64,000 nucleotides of DNA, from positions 310,001 through 374,000 of the forward strand of contig NZ_QCYJ01000085.1 of the NCBI RefSeq assembly GCF_003123685.1. The letters are read 5' to 3'. How positions within the stretch are numbered: the first letter of the stretch is position 1; each line of letters opens with the position of its first letter. Shown piece after piece: positions 33,807-43,107 of this stretch. Below the pieces are notes generated by a model that ran no database searches, was not told the origin of the DNA, and saw nothing but the letters and a program-made list of their open reading frames with translations. Source of the stretch: Nocardia aurea (GTDB lineage: Bacteria > Actinomycetota > Actinomycetes > Mycobacteriales > Mycobacteriaceae). Position numbers and translations under genes: made by a program.

Positions 33807-35380
33807 CGGGGGCCACCACCGTGGGTGGCCAATGTGCGCAGGAGCGCCGAGCGACCATCGGCGGGGACGGTCTGCACGGTGTGCTCGGCCGCGCCCCATT
33901 GCCGCAGCAGAGCATTGGCGGCGAGCCATCCGGTCGTGGCGGCGCGTTCCATGAGGGCGACGGGCAGGTCGACGCGAATGCCGTCGCCCGCCAGCATCAG
34001 CCGATGATGCGGTGTCGCTATGCCGGGGCGTCGCGCGAAATCGCCGGGGCCGAACCGTGGACAGTCCCGACGCCACACCGCGCACTCTCCCACGATGTCG
34101 GCGTCGATGGTTTCGGGGTAGATCTCGTGCAGACGCGCCAAGAGACGGCCACGCAGCGCGTCTCGTGCGCCGTCGGGCACGGCGTAGGCGTGCAACTCGA
34201 CGACGCTTCCGTCATTGCGGCGCGCCCACGCGGCCGCCTGGTTCTCGTAGCGGTCGAGCACGCTGATGTTGTCGAGTGGTGCGAGGTCTCCGGTCGCCAG
34301 GAACGCGGGCCGGTCGGGATCGACCGGCCGGTCGAGCCACAATCGCAGCACCGCGAAGGCGGGCGCGATCCCCGCTGCCGTGACACGCGAGCGCCAGTCG
34401 GCATCCCCGAGCGTCGGTGACGCGGAGACGATGTCACGCAGACCCGCGATATCGGTGGCGATGACGACGGCGTCCGCGTCGACAGCGGTGCCGTCGTCGG
34501 CGGTCACCCGGAAGGTCTCGTCGTCGCGGCTGTCGATACCCGTGACACCGACGCCGGTACGGAATTCCACGCGTCCAGGCCGACCCGCCACGTCGGGGAC
34601 GGTGAGATATTCCGCCAGCGGTATCCACAGGCCGATATCGAAGTTGTCCTGTGCCACATCGAATATCAGTCCCTCACTCGATCCGAGGAAGTAGATGTGG
34701 AACATCGTCGCGAGTTCGGCGGCCGACATCCGGTGTGGCTCGATGAAGAAGCTGCGGGAGAAGACGTCGAAGGCGAGGTGGCGCGCCGCATGGGGGAAAT
34801 TGATGTCGCGCAGGAATGTCTCCGCGTCGAGATGATCGAGTTGCTCGTAGATCCTGGGGACCGACACCGCGGCGAGAGGTGCGGCGGCACGCGCGTTCAC
34901 GCGGATCAGATCACGCAATCGGAAGGTCGGGCTACGGAAGGCGAAGGCCAGCGCGTTCCACGGGGGCGTGTGAGGCAGACCGCGGAAGGTGTCGCGGCGC
35001 CCCTGCGAGTCGACGAGCGGATAGTCGCGCACGCGACGCAATCGGTTGAGCTCGGGGTCGCTGCGCACCAACAACTTTCGGAGATTGTAGTACTGGGCGA
35101 AGAAGGCGTGGAAGCCGCGGTTCATCGCCACCTCGGTGCCGTCGGGCAGTCGTTCGGTCCAGCCGCCCACTCGGCCGCCGAGATAGCGTTCGCGTTCGAT
35201 CACCTCGACGTGGAAACCACGTTCGGCGAGTCCGGTCGCGGCCGCCAGACCGGCGATCCCGGCTCCGATCACCACCGCGCGCGGCCGGACGCCGTCCACC
35301 GCCACGTCGGCGAGTCCGGGCGCACCCGGGTAGCGCACCCTCCGCTCGTCGGTGCCGTAGACGGCGGGCGCGGTCCTCAC
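33803..35380 (-). CDS. crtU: Carotene phi-ring synthase (CrtU-like FAD desaturase/methyltransferase)
   Basis: 525 residues from the GTG at 35380, which overlaps the crtB stop by GTGA; an ATG at 35467 would overlap it by 90 bp. FAD motif VVIGAGIAGLAAATGLAERG (about 37-56), then ERYLGGRVGGWTERL; NRGFHAFFAQYYNLRKLL and LAGDGIRVDLPVALMERA near the end are signature segments of CrtU/CruE. It desaturates a beta ring and moves a methyl group to make an aromatic phi ring (isorenieratene or chlorobactene). The family is well known; the end product is inferred. Confidence 0.88.
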   Translation of the reverse strand: MRTAPAVYGTDERRVRYPGAPGLADVAVDGVRPRAVVIGAGIAGLAAATGLAERGFHVEVIERERYLGGRVGGWTERLPDGTEVAMNRGFHAFFAQYYNLRKLLVRSDPELNRLRRVRDYPLVDSQGRRDTFRGLPHTPPWNALAFAFRSPTFRLRDLIRVNARAAAPLAAVSVPRIYEQLDHLDAETFLRDINFPHAARHLAFDVFSRSFFIEPHRMSAAELATMFHIYFLGSSEGLIFDVAQDNFDIGLWIPLAEYLTVPDVAGRPGRVEFRTGVGVTGIDSRDDETFRVTADDGTAVDADAVVIATDIAGLRDIVSASPTLGDADWRSRVTAAGIAPAFAVLRLWLDRPVDPDRPAFLATGDLAPLDNISVLDRYENQAAAWARRNDGSVVELHAYAVPDGARDALRGRLLARLHEIYPETIDADIVGECAVWRRDCPRFGPGDFARRPGIATPHHRLMLAGDGIRVDLPVALMERAATTGWLAANALLRQWGAAEHTVQTVPADGRSALLRTLATHGGGPR

Positions 35381-36366
35381 CGCATCGTCCCGGTTCCGCT
35401 CGACCGGGAACCCGCGTGAGATGTCGTGGAAGGACGTGGATCGCGCGCACCGTGGCGCGCCCACCATGCCCTCAGCAGACCCTCGGCCCCCACTCGGACG
35501 CGTCGTCGGTTTCCGACGGTGGCGCGGCGTCCGAACACGTCGAAGTCGCGGTCCTCGATGCAGCCCAGGATGTCGGAATACAGCAGCAGTGCCGTCGATA
35601 CGCACGGTCGGGATCTCGGTGCGAGGGATCGGATGCCTTCGCGGGCGAATTCGTATATCCGCCTTGTTGTCTCGTGCTGGGCGGCGAGCGCGCGACGAAC
35701 CTTCGGGACTACCCTGCCGTTGGCTCGGCACCACCCGAGCAGTTCGCGATCCACGCCGAAGGCGGCCAGTTCGTCGGCGGGCAGATAGACGCGGTCGCGC
35801 GCCAGATCCTCGTCGATGTCGCGCAGGAAGTTCGTGAGCTGGAACGCCTTGCCCAGCGCCGCCGCGTACGGTGCCGCCTCGGATTCAGGGCAGGCCGTTC
35901 CCAGGATCGGCAGTAGTTGTAACCCGATCACCTCGGCCGATCCGTACACGTAGACGTCGAGTGCGGCACGATCCGGATAGTCGGTGACCGAGAGGTCCAT
36001 CCGCATCGAGGTCAGAAAGGCGTCGAAGAGTTCGTCGCCGATGCGATAGCTGTCCGCGGTGTGCAGGACCGCTGCCAGTACCGGGTCGCCGTCCGCGTCG
36101 CCCCGGTCGAATTGTGCTGCCAGAGTGCCGAGCCGAGCGGCGCGATCGTCGGTGGTGAGCCGAGGATCGAATTCGTCGAGTATGTCGTCGGCGCGGCGGG
36201 CGAAGCCGTAGAGCGCGTGTACGGCGGGACGCTGATCCGGTGCGAGCAGTCGGGTCGCCAGGAAGAAGGTCTTGCCGTGGCGCGCGTTGAGTTCGCGGCA
36301 GATTCGGTAGGAATCGCGTAGCGAGGGATCGGTGATCCCCGCCGCGTCGAGTTCGGTGCGCGTCAT
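35377..36366 (-). CDS. crtB: Phytoene synthase
   Basis: 329 residues; ATG at 36366 overlaps crtI stop by ATGA. Two Asp-rich motifs: ADDILDEFD (first, about 59-67) and NFLRDIDEDLARDR (second, about 178-191), which bind the diphosphates of two GGPP molecules. YGSAEVIGLQLLPI is also typical. It joins two GGPP to phytoene. Central gene of the operon. Confidence 0.92.
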   Translation of the reverse strand: MTRTELDAAGITDPSLRDSYRICRELNARHGKTFFLATRLLAPDQRPAVHALYGFARRADDILDEFDPRLTTDDRAARLGTLAAQFDRGDADGDPVLAAVLHTADSYRIGDELFDAFLTSMRMDLSVTDYPDRAALDVYVYGSAEVIGLQLLPILGTACPESEAAPYAAALGKAFQLTNFLRDIDEDLARDRVYLPADELAAFGVDRELLGWCRANGRVVPKVRRALAAQHETTRRIYEFAREGIRSLAPRSRPCVSTALLLYSDILGCIEDRDFDVFGRRATVGNRRRVRVGAEGLLRAWWARHGARDPRPSTTSHAGSRSSGTGTMR

Positions 36367-37892
36367 CTCGGCTCCGATCGGCTGTAGGGGCGGATGGGTG
36401 AGGTGGGATCGGTGCGTACGGGTCCGGTGACGCGGTCCGCTGCCAGGCGTCCGGAAATCAGCACCGGGGGGATTCCGACGCCCGGCACCGTGGAACCGCC
36501 GGCGAGTACGACATTGTCGATGCCGCGAATCATGTTGGCGGGCCGGAAGGGGCCGGTCTGGGACAGCGTGTGCGCCAAGGCGAACGGACTGCCTGCCAGC
36601 ATGTCCTGGGCGGCCCAATCGGCGGGGGTGACCACGCGCAGGATTTCGGGATCGGCGAGTGCGGCGGTTCCTAGGCGCTGCCCGATGGTGGCGAGAATCC
36701 GTTCGGCGTACTCGGCGGCGAAGTTCGGCCAATCGATCTCGCCTCGCTCGAGATTCGGAGCCGGGGCGAGTATGTAGAGGAGTTCGCGACCCTCCGGTGC
36801 CAGCGTCGGATCGCTCGCGGTGGGACGGGTGACGAGCAGCGAAGGATCGGACATGACCCGGCCGTCGCCGATGATCTCCCGGAAGGTCGATTCCCAGGCG
36901 GCGCCGAACAGCAGCGAGTGGTGGGGGAGGTCGAGCGAGCCACGATCACACCCCACGTGCAGCACCACCGCCGAGGGGGCGGCCCGAACCGGGAACGGGC
37001 GACGCGAACGATGGCCGAGCAGCGCGTAGGCGCGATGCCGCTCGGTGGTCAGCACCACGGCATCGCAGTCGATTCGCTCGTCGTGATCGGTGTGCACGGC
37101 GCTGACACTCGACCCCTCGCGCACCAGGCTCGTCACGGTGGTGTCGTAGCGGAACCGCACCCCGGCGGCTTCGGCCGCGGCGGCGAGCGCGTCGGGTAAC
37201 GCCCGCATCCCGCCACGCGGAAAGTAGACACCCGCCATGGTGTCCATGTAGGCGATGACCGCGTAGATCGCCAGCGCCTTGTCGGGCGCGACGCCCGCGT
37301 ACAGCGATTGGAAAGTGAAGATGCGTCGTAGATCCGGATCGGTGACGAACTCGGCGATGCGGCGATCCCAGCCGCGGAAGCCGCCCAGAGCGGTCAGTCG
37401 GGCGAGGTCGGGGGTCAGCATCGAGAGGGGTGAATCGAAATTGGTGGCGATGAAACGATCGAATTCGACGTGGTAGAGCCGGGTCAGCCAGTCGCGCAGC
37501 CGACGATAGCCGTCCGCCTGGCCGGGACCGGCGAATTCGGCGACCGACCGCAGCATCGTGTCGCGGTCGCTGTGCACATCGAGGGTGCGCCCGTCGGCGT
37601 AGTGCGCGCGATAGGCGGGCGCGACCGGCATCAGATCGAGGCGATCGGCGGTCCGTTCCCCGACCGCCGAGAAGACGTCGTCGATCAGATCCGGCATGGT
37701 CAGTACCGTCGGGCCGGTATCGATCCGGTAGCCGTCCACGTCGAGGCGGCCCATGCGGCCACCAGGCACCGAGGCTCGCTCCACCACCGTCACGGCGCGT
37801 CCGCGGCCTGCCAGATGCATGGCGGCCGACAGACCCGCCAAACCGGCGCCCACGACGACGACATGCTCCGCATTGCGTTCGACTACGCGCAC
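36363..37892 (-). CDS. crtI: Phytoene desaturase
   Basis: 509 residues from the GTG at 37892 with GAGGAG 6 nt upstream. FAD motif VVVVGAGLAGLSAAMHLAGR (about 11-30) and PGGRMGRLDVDGYRIDTGPT; the C-terminal CrtI signature is NVVLAGGSTVPGVGIPPVLI (about 466-485). It introduces four double bases into phytoene to give lycopene. The stop is coupled to crtB. Confidence 0.93.
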   Translation of the reverse strand: MRVVERNAEHVVVVGAGLAGLSAAMHLAGRGRAVTVVERASVPGGRMGRLDVDGYRIDTGPTVLTMPDLIDDVFSAVGERTADRLDLMPVAPAYRAHYADGRTLDVHSDRDTMLRSVAEFAGPGQADGYRRLRDWLTRLYHVEFDRFIATNFDSPLSMLTPDLARLTALGGFRGWDRRIAEFVTDPDLRRIFTFQSLYAGVAPDKALAIYAVIAYMDTMAGVYFPRGGMRALPDALAAAAEAAGVRFRYDTTVTSLVREGSSVSAVHTDHDERIDCDAVVLTTERHRAYALLGHRSRRPFPVRAAPSAVVLHVGCDRGSLDLPHHSLLFGAAWESTFREIIGDGRVMSDPSLLVTRPTASDPTLAPEGRELLYILAPAPNLERGEIDWPNFAAEYAERILATIGQRLGTAALADPEILRVVTPADWAAQDMLAGSPFALAHTLSQTGPFRPANMIRGIDNVVLAGGSTVPGVGIPPVLISGRLAADRVTGPVRTDPTSPIRPYSRSEPR

Positions 37893-37902
37893 GACCGACT
37901 CC

Positions 37903-39012
37903 TCACTGCTGCCGTGCGGTGCACAGCAGCGCCATCTGTTCGAGTGCGGTCCGCCGCCCGGGGGCCAGCGGACCATCGTCGAGCGCGTGGAGCGCGTCGT
38001 CGACCCGATCGGTGATCATCGCCTCGACGCGTTCGGGCGCGCCCGAGGCGTCTATCAGGTCCCGGCAACGCTCGAGCGCGGCGTGGTCGAGAACAGGGCG
38101 GCCGACCAGTTCGGACAGCTCTCGCCGCATCGCCGGGGTTGCCGCGTCGAGCGCAGCCACCACGACGGTGGTGGCCTTGTGCTGCCCGAGGTCGCTGTCC
38201 TCGGGCTTGCCCGTGACCGCGGCGGAACCGAATATCCCGAGCAGGTCGTCCCGCAGCTGGAACGCCTCGCCGATGCGAGTTCCGTAGCGGGTCAACATGT
38301 TCAGTACGCCATCGTCGCATCCGGCCATCGCCGCGCCGAGCTGCAAGGGCCGCGCGACGGTGTAGTTGCCGGATTTCGCCCGCGCGATCGCCAGTACATC
38401 GTCCATCGTCGGGCGACGACGGACATCGTTGGTCAGATCCGTGTACTGACCGATCGCCAGTTCGATCCGCATGGCGTCGTAGCGCGGCCACACCCGCGCC
38501 GCCGCGCTCGCCTCCAGCCCGCTCTGGCGAAGCATCTGCTCGGACCACACCAGGCACATATCGCCGAGCAGGATCGCCGCGGATGCTCCGAAACGCAGTG
38601 CGGCCGTGGCATCGTCGTGTCGATAGCCACGGGAGAAGCGGACGTGGGCCGCCGGTTCACCACGGCGCAGGGCCGCGTCGTCCATGACATCGTCCTGGAG
38701 CAGGGCGAAGGCGTGCACCAGTTCCAGACTGGCCGCGGCGCGCAGGGCGGCGGCGTCCGGCTCGGCGCCGCACAGCCATCCCAGGTACATGAAGGTCGAT
38801 CGCAGGCCCTTGCCGCCGGTGGCGTACTGCCGCAGTACGTCTTCGGCGCCGGGCCAGAGCGATGCGTCGATCCGCACTTCGCGGAGGAAGTCGACGACTT
38901 CGCCGAGTACGCGGCCGCGCACGTCCGCTCGCCAATCGTCGAATCCGATGGAGTCGGAGTCGGCCACTGTGGGTGTCGGTGGCCACGCCGGGCCCGGAGG
39001 TGCGATGCTCAC
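37903..39012 (-). CDS. crtE: Geranylgeranyl diphosphate synthase
   Basis: 369 residues from the GTG at 39012, which overlaps the glycosyltransferase stop by GTGA. First Asp-rich motif LLQDDVMDD (about 105-112) and second FQLRDDLLGIFG (about 250-261) of trans-polyprenyl synthases, plus GGKGLRSTF. It makes GGPP for phytoene synthase. Followed after 10 bp by crtI. Confidence 0.92.
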   Translation of the reverse strand: MSIAPPGPAWPPTPTVADSDSIGFDDWRADVRGRVLGEVVDFLREVRIDASLWPGAEDVLRQYATGGKGLRSTFMYLGWLCGAEPDAAALRAAASLELVHAFALLQDDVMDDAALRRGEPAAHVRFSRGYRHDDATAALRFGASAAILLGDMCLVWSEQMLRQSGLEASAAARVWPRYDAMRIELAIGQYTDLTNDVRRRPTMDDVLAIARAKSGNYTVARPLQLGAAMAGCDDGVLNMLTRYGTRIGEAFQLRDDLLGIFGSAAVTGKPEDSDLGQHKATTVVVAALDAATPAMRRELSELVGRPVLDHAALERCRDLIDASGAPERVEAMITDRVDDALHALDDGPLAPGRRTALEQMALLCTARQQ

Positions 39013-40319
39013 CGGAGTCTCTCTTTCCGTGTAGTCCGCTCACTTGTTCGCGGCCGCGGTGGCCGTGTCAGGGAGGCCAGAAGATCCGAAATCGTCCGGA
39101 ACGGTGTGTGTTCGGCCATTTCGTCGGCCATTCGCCGCGCCGCTGCGCGGAAGTCGTCGGTTTCCAGTACGCGATCGAGCGCCGCGGCGATTCTCGCGGC
39201 GCTCGGGCGCGCTGTTCCGAGATCGATCCCGACGCCGAAATATGCTGTTCTGGCGGCAGTTTCGGGTTTGTCGGCGGTATCTCCGGCGATGATGACGGGT
39301 ATGCCGTGGCCGAGGGCCTGTTGTACACCGCCGTACCCGCCGTTGGTGATCATGACGTCCACCTGGGGCAACAGCCTCGCGTACGACACGTAGTCGAGGA
39401 CCAGTGTGTTGGGCGGCACCGGGCCGAGCGGGGCCGACGACCCGCCGGTAGTGGCCACGACGACCAGATCGTCGCGTCCGCCGAGTGCCGACAGGGTGGG
39501 CCGGATCAGTCGACCGAAATCCTCGTTGTCCCACGTCCCCTGCGTCACGTGCACGACCGTCCGCCCACTCGCGAACACATCCCATCCCTCGGGCAGTGCC
39601 ATCCCGGTGTCCGGCGGCGGGAGGGGGCCGGTGAACACCACCGAGGGCGGCAGGTCGCGGCGCGGATACTCGAAAGCGGGGGAGCCGAACTGTAGGAGAC
39701 GATCGGCCAGTACCGGCCAGTCGAGAAAGAAGACCGGCGCGCGCCCCACCCCGAGTTCACCGAGGATCGAGTCCAGTCGTGCCTGCTCCGCACGGAACAG
39801 CACCTCGTGCACGAATCTGTTCATCATCGTGTGGTCGCGACCTCTGCGTGGCGGCCACCCGACACCGAACGGCGTCGTATCCACGCTGGACAACATCAGC
39901 GGCACGACACCGCATGCCAGCAGTGGCGGGCGCGTCCGCCCGGAGAGCAGAAGCGGAATCGCACCGGTGAACATCACGTCGACGAGGACGGCGTCGTATC
40001 GACCGTGGTCGATCGCGGCGCTCAATGCCCGGTACTGCGAGGCGAGCGGGGCGAGGAAGGCCGCCCGCAATTCCGAACGGCCGATCTGCCAGCGGTGGAC
40101 CATCCCCGGCAGCGGGCCACGCCGGGACGACATCGGCGCGGGTTGCGCCGCCGGGGGCAGCGGCAGTGGGGTGACGCCGATTCGAGTCGCCGCTCGGTGG
40201 AATGCCGCGCCGGTGAGCAGCGCGACCTCGTGCCCGCGGCGACGGAGGTCGGCGGCGACCGCGAGCATGGGCGTCACATGTCCGGGGACGGGGGTGGCGG
40301 CGAGCAGGTATCGGGCCAC
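39009..40319 (-). CDS. Carotenoid-type glycosyltransferase (MGT/GT1 family)
   Basis: 436 residues from the GTG at 40319; earlier in-frame starts lack support. GT-B fold: N-terminal YLLAATPVPGHVTPMLAVAA, and C-terminal UDP-sugar motif (TNGGYGGVQQALGHGIPVII, DTADKPETAARTAYFGVGI). The family includes zeaxanthin and macrolide glycosyltransferases. As first gene of the crt operon it probably adds a sugar to a hydroxylated carotenoid. In Rhodococcus, carotenoid glucosides esterified with fatty acids are known; here this is inference. Confidence 0.85.
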   Translation of the reverse strand: MARYLLAATPVPGHVTPMLAVAADLRRRGHEVALLTGAAFHRAATRIGVTPLPLPPAAQPAPMSSRRGPLPGMVHRWQIGRSELRAAFLAPLASQYRALSAAIDHGRYDAVLVDVMFTGAIPLLLSGRTRPPLLACGVVPLMLSSVDTTPFGVGWPPRRGRDHTMMNRFVHEVLFRAEQARLDSILGELGVGRAPVFFLDWPVLADRLLQFGSPAFEYPRRDLPPSVVFTGPLPPPDTGMALPEGWDVFASGRTVVHVTQGTWDNEDFGRLIRPTLSALGGRDDLVVVATTGGSSAPLGPVPPNTLVLDYVSYARLLPQVDVMITNGGYGGVQQALGHGIPVIIAGDTADKPETAARTAYFGVGIDLGTARPSAARIAAALDRVLETDDFRAAARRMADEMAEHTPFRTISDLLASLTRPPRPRTSERTTRKERLR

Positions 40320-40482
40320 GGCATCAATCCCGCACTCGGCGGATCTGTCGATATTCCGCTGCTCGTGGCATCCGACCCGCGGTCCGCGACGGCCTCGGGC
40401 AGGACCGCCGAGCGACTCGCGCACGCTCGCCGGAACCTGTGCCGGTGCTGTTCACGACGACCCCTTTCCGAAGCGGATTCGT

Positions 40483-40650
40483 TCATCCTACGCGAAACGA
40501 TGCAGTTTCGATGCAGTCGGCGTGGCGTGCGTGCGGATAGCCGCTGTCGAGGGTGAACAACAGGACGTCCCATTCGACGACGCGTACTGTCTCCGCGGTG
40601 CCGACGCTCGGCATCGCGTGTCGACCGATGCCGGATTTGCCCGGGCACAT
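40483..40650 (-). CDS. Small protein at head of carotenoid operon
   Basis: 55 residues from the ATG at 40650, which has GGGAGGT with a 6-nt spacer. Middle and end read VRVVEWDVLLFTLDSGYPHA and HADCIETASFRVG; third positions are GC-rich. It lies 92 bp or so below the likely transcription start of the promoter at 40749-40774 and 163 bp above the glycosyltransferase. No known family. It could be a leader peptide or a small carotenoid-associated protein. Confidence 0.55.
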   Translation of the reverse strand: MCPGKSGIGRHAMPSVGTAETVRVVEWDVLLFTLDSGYPHARHADCIETASFRVG

Positions 40651-40748
40651 CCGCGCACCTCCCTTCGGGCGGTGGAGCGCAAGATTGCTCGCCGGTCGAC
40701 CACTCTCGTGGCCGGTCGGGCGGTGTCGATCCGATGTACTGACATGCC

Positions 40749-40774
40749 GTACCCGCAGGTAATGACCTCAAACA
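40749..40774 (-). promoter_or_regulatory. SigB/SigF-type promoter of the carotenoid operon
   Basis: On the minus strand TGTTT (40770-40774), a 15-nt spacer, then GGGTAC (40749-40754). This matches the GTTT-N15-17-GGGTA consensus of general-stress sigma factors. The next co-directional starts are 40650 and 40319. Confidence 0.7.
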
Positions 40775-41283
40775 GCTCGCCGCGACAGGCGAACGCGGCG
40801 ATCCCGCAGGACCCTGATCCGCGGCCGACAGATGAGTCCTCGGCGGGGCGGCGACGAGTATGCGGTAGCGGATCATCGGGAGACTGTCGCGCCTTCGCGG
40901 AACTCGGCCCGCGCGGGAAAGCGGCACGGCGGAACAGTCGAATTCGCGCGGCCGCTGTCGCCCAATCCATAACTCGGACTTGATCGGGAAACTGCGGTCG
41001 ATGACCTCGGCGCTCAGTGACCTGGCGCCCCAAGGCATCTGGGCAGATTCGGGGCGGGTGAGACGGAGATGTCGAACGGCTCTTGACTTGTCGATCGCTG
41101 GACGGTGGCGGACTTAGCATATTTTATGAATTTTCGCAGGCAGAACCATCGACCCATGCGGTAACTAGGCATACGCTGAAGTGCGGCCATATGCACTGTG
41201 GTCTAACTCCACATCGGGGTGTCACAGCTCGACCGACCTGGACCGGACCGGCGCCGCGGCAGTCGAACGAGCAAGGAGTGATC
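40775..41283. other. Intergenic region between carotenoid and gas vesicle operons
   Basis: No gene supported. From about 41080 there is a distinctly AT-rich patch (TTAGCATATTTTATGAATTT near 41114), the likely promoter zone of the gas vesicle operon; I could not fit a consensus. A good AAGGAG precedes 41284. Confidence 0.5.
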
Positions 41284-41895
41284 ATGCAGGGTGGAACAAG
41301 AATCGCGATAGGGGTGGGAATCGGATACGTGCTGGGTCGCACCCGCAAGATGCGTTTCGCGCTGGGTTTGGCCGGTGCGGCGATGGCGCGGCGGTCCTCG
41401 GGCACGAAGGGGGACCTGCTGGAGTTGGGAACTTCGCTGGTGAAATCGTCGCCGGAGCTGACCCAGCTCACCGACACCGTGCGCGGGGAGTTGCTGGGGG
41501 CGGTGCGGTCGGCCGCGGTCACCGCCGCGAGCAACCGCATCGACGCACTCAACCATCGGTTGCAGCAGGGGACCACCCTCGTCGCGGACGAGGGCCGCGA
41601 CGAGCCGGAAGAAACCGAATCCGACGAAGACGACTACGACGAACAGTTCCGAGACGACGAACAAGGCTCTGCCGAGGAGGACGAGGAATTCGACGACGAG
41701 GACCAGGCGGACGCCGGACGGCCTGCCGCCAAGCGGAGGCCGACTCGTCGCACGGGAACCTCGACCGCTGGAAAATCCGGCTCTCGCACCACGGGCCGCA
41801 GGGCAGGACCCGCGGATCGGACGTCGTCCCCGGCCGCCCGACGCCGTAGTCGTGCCGAGACCGACGAAGCGCCGGTCCGTCGTACGAGGAGGTGA
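41284..41895 (+). CDS. Gas vesicle cluster accessory protein (GvpY-position)
   Basis: 203 residues from the ATG at 41284 with AAGGAG 5 nt upstream. The N-terminal 95 residues are amphipathic (MQGGTRIAIGVGIGYVLGR..., KSSPELTQLTDTVRGELLGA); the rest is a highly charged disordered tail, acidic then Arg/Ser-rich. It starts the gas vesicle operon, 6 bp ahead of the next gene. Streptomyces gvp clusters have comparable accessory genes (gvpY); the identity is by position and composition. Confidence 0.65.
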   Translation: MQGGTRIAIGVGIGYVLGRTRKMRFALGLAGAAMARRSSGTKGDLLELGTSLVKSSPELTQLTDTVRGELLGAVRSAAVTAASNRIDALNHRLQQGTTLVADEGRDEPEETESDEDDYDEQFRDDEQGSAEEDEEFDDEDQADAGRPAAKRRPTRRTGTSTAGKSGSRTTGRRAGPADRTSSPAARRRSRAETDEAPVRRTRR

Positions 41896-41901
41896 GGGGA
41901 C

Positions 41902-43107
41902 ATGACGAAGACGTTGCGTGACAAGGCAACCGGAGTCGGCAAGATGGCGACCGAGACTGCGGGGCGGGCCACAGGAGCCGCGACCCGGGCCGGATCGACA
42001 GCCCAGAAGACCGCGGAGACCGCCACCCCGACGAGCGCATTGCAGCAGTCGGTGCGGAACCTCGCGGGCACCCTGGCCGAGCGGGCGGTGTCGAAGCTGT
42101 CGGATCGAGTATCGAACACCGCCGGACGGCTGACGGAGTACTCCGACGGTGGCGAAGGGAACCTGCTGGCGGCGGTGACCGGTGCGGAGAAGCTGGCCGG
42201 AGGCGCCTCGCCCCTGAAGGCGGCAGTCAGCGGCGGTGTGAGCAAGCTCGGGCACTCGGTCCGCGAAAAGTTCGCGTCGGTGAAGGAATCGTTGACCGGA
42301 GGTAAGGGAAAGGGAAAAGGCGGCAAGAAGCTGAAGCTGACCAATATCGTCGAGTACATCGACGTGGGCGTCCCGCTCGAGCTGGCTTATGACCAGTGGA
42401 CCCAGTTCGGGGATTTCCCGAAGTTCACCAAGAAACTCGAACAGGTCGAGCAAGTCTCCGATGAGAAGTTGAGCTGGACCGGCAAGGTGTTCTGGTCGAG
42501 GCGGACGTGGGAATCCACGATCGTCGAGCAGGTGCCGTTCGAGCGGATCGTCTGGCGTTCCAAGGGCGCGAAAGGCTATATCGACGGCGCGGTCACCTTC
42601 CACGAGCTCACGCCGGGTCTCACCCGCATCCTCGTGGTGCTCGAGTACCACCCTCAGGGAGTGTTCGAGAAGACCGCCAATCTCTGGCGTGCTGCGGGTC
42701 GCCGGTGTCGCCTGGAACTCAAGCAGTTCCAGCGGCAGGTCATGACGGACGCGGTGCTGCACAGCGACGACATCGTGGGCTGGCACGGCGAGATCCACGA
42801 CGGCGAAGTGGTCGTGGACGACGAAACAGCACGGCGTGAGGAAGCGGAGGATTCCGACGACGAGCGTGCCGAGGAGGATTCTGCCGACGAGCACGCCGAG
42901 GAAGATTCCGACGACGAACTCGCCGAGGAAGACTCCGTGCAGGAAGAACCGGAGGAGACCGAGGAAGACGAGACCGACGAGCACGTGCCGGACCGGTCGG
43001 AGTCGGACACGGAGGAGGAACCGGCACCGGTGCGCCGCAGACCGGCCGCGCGTCGCAATAGCACGGTGACCCGCCGCTCGCGGGAGAGCCGAGAGGTGAG
43101 CCGATGA
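41902..43107 (+). CDS. Gas vesicle-associated SRPBCC (cyclase/dehydrase) protein
   Basis: 401 residues. Ala/Thr-rich helical N-terminus (about 1-125), then a Gly/Lys linker and an SRPBCC domain (about 148-295: VEYIDVGVPLELAYDQWTQF, GDFPKFTKKLEQ, RIVWRSKGAK). The tail of about 100 residues is extremely acidic with repeated EED/DDE blocks and ends basic. It corresponds to the cyclase-like gene (gvpZ) in Streptomyces gas vesicle clusters. Acidic tails may keep it soluble or bind the vesicle shell (inference). ATGA overlap with gvpA. Confidence 0.75.
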   Translation: MTKTLRDKATGVGKMATETAGRATGAATRAGSTAQKTAETATPTSALQQSVRNLAGTLAERAVSKLSDRVSNTAGRLTEYSDGGEGNLLAAVTGAEKLAGGASPLKAAVSGGVSKLGHSVREKFASVKESLTGGKGKGKGGKKLKLTNIVEYIDVGVPLELAYDQWTQFGDFPKFTKKLEQVEQVSDEKLSWTGKVFWSRRTWESTIVEQVPFERIVWRSKGAKGYIDGAVTFHELTPGLTRILVVLEYHPQGVFEKTANLWRAAGRRCRLELKQFQRQVMTDAVLHSDDIVGWHGEIHDGEVVVDDETARREEAEDSDDERAEEDSADEHAEEDSDDELAEEDSVQEEPEETEEDETDEHVPDRSESDTEEEPAPVRRRPAARRNSTVTRRSRESREVSR

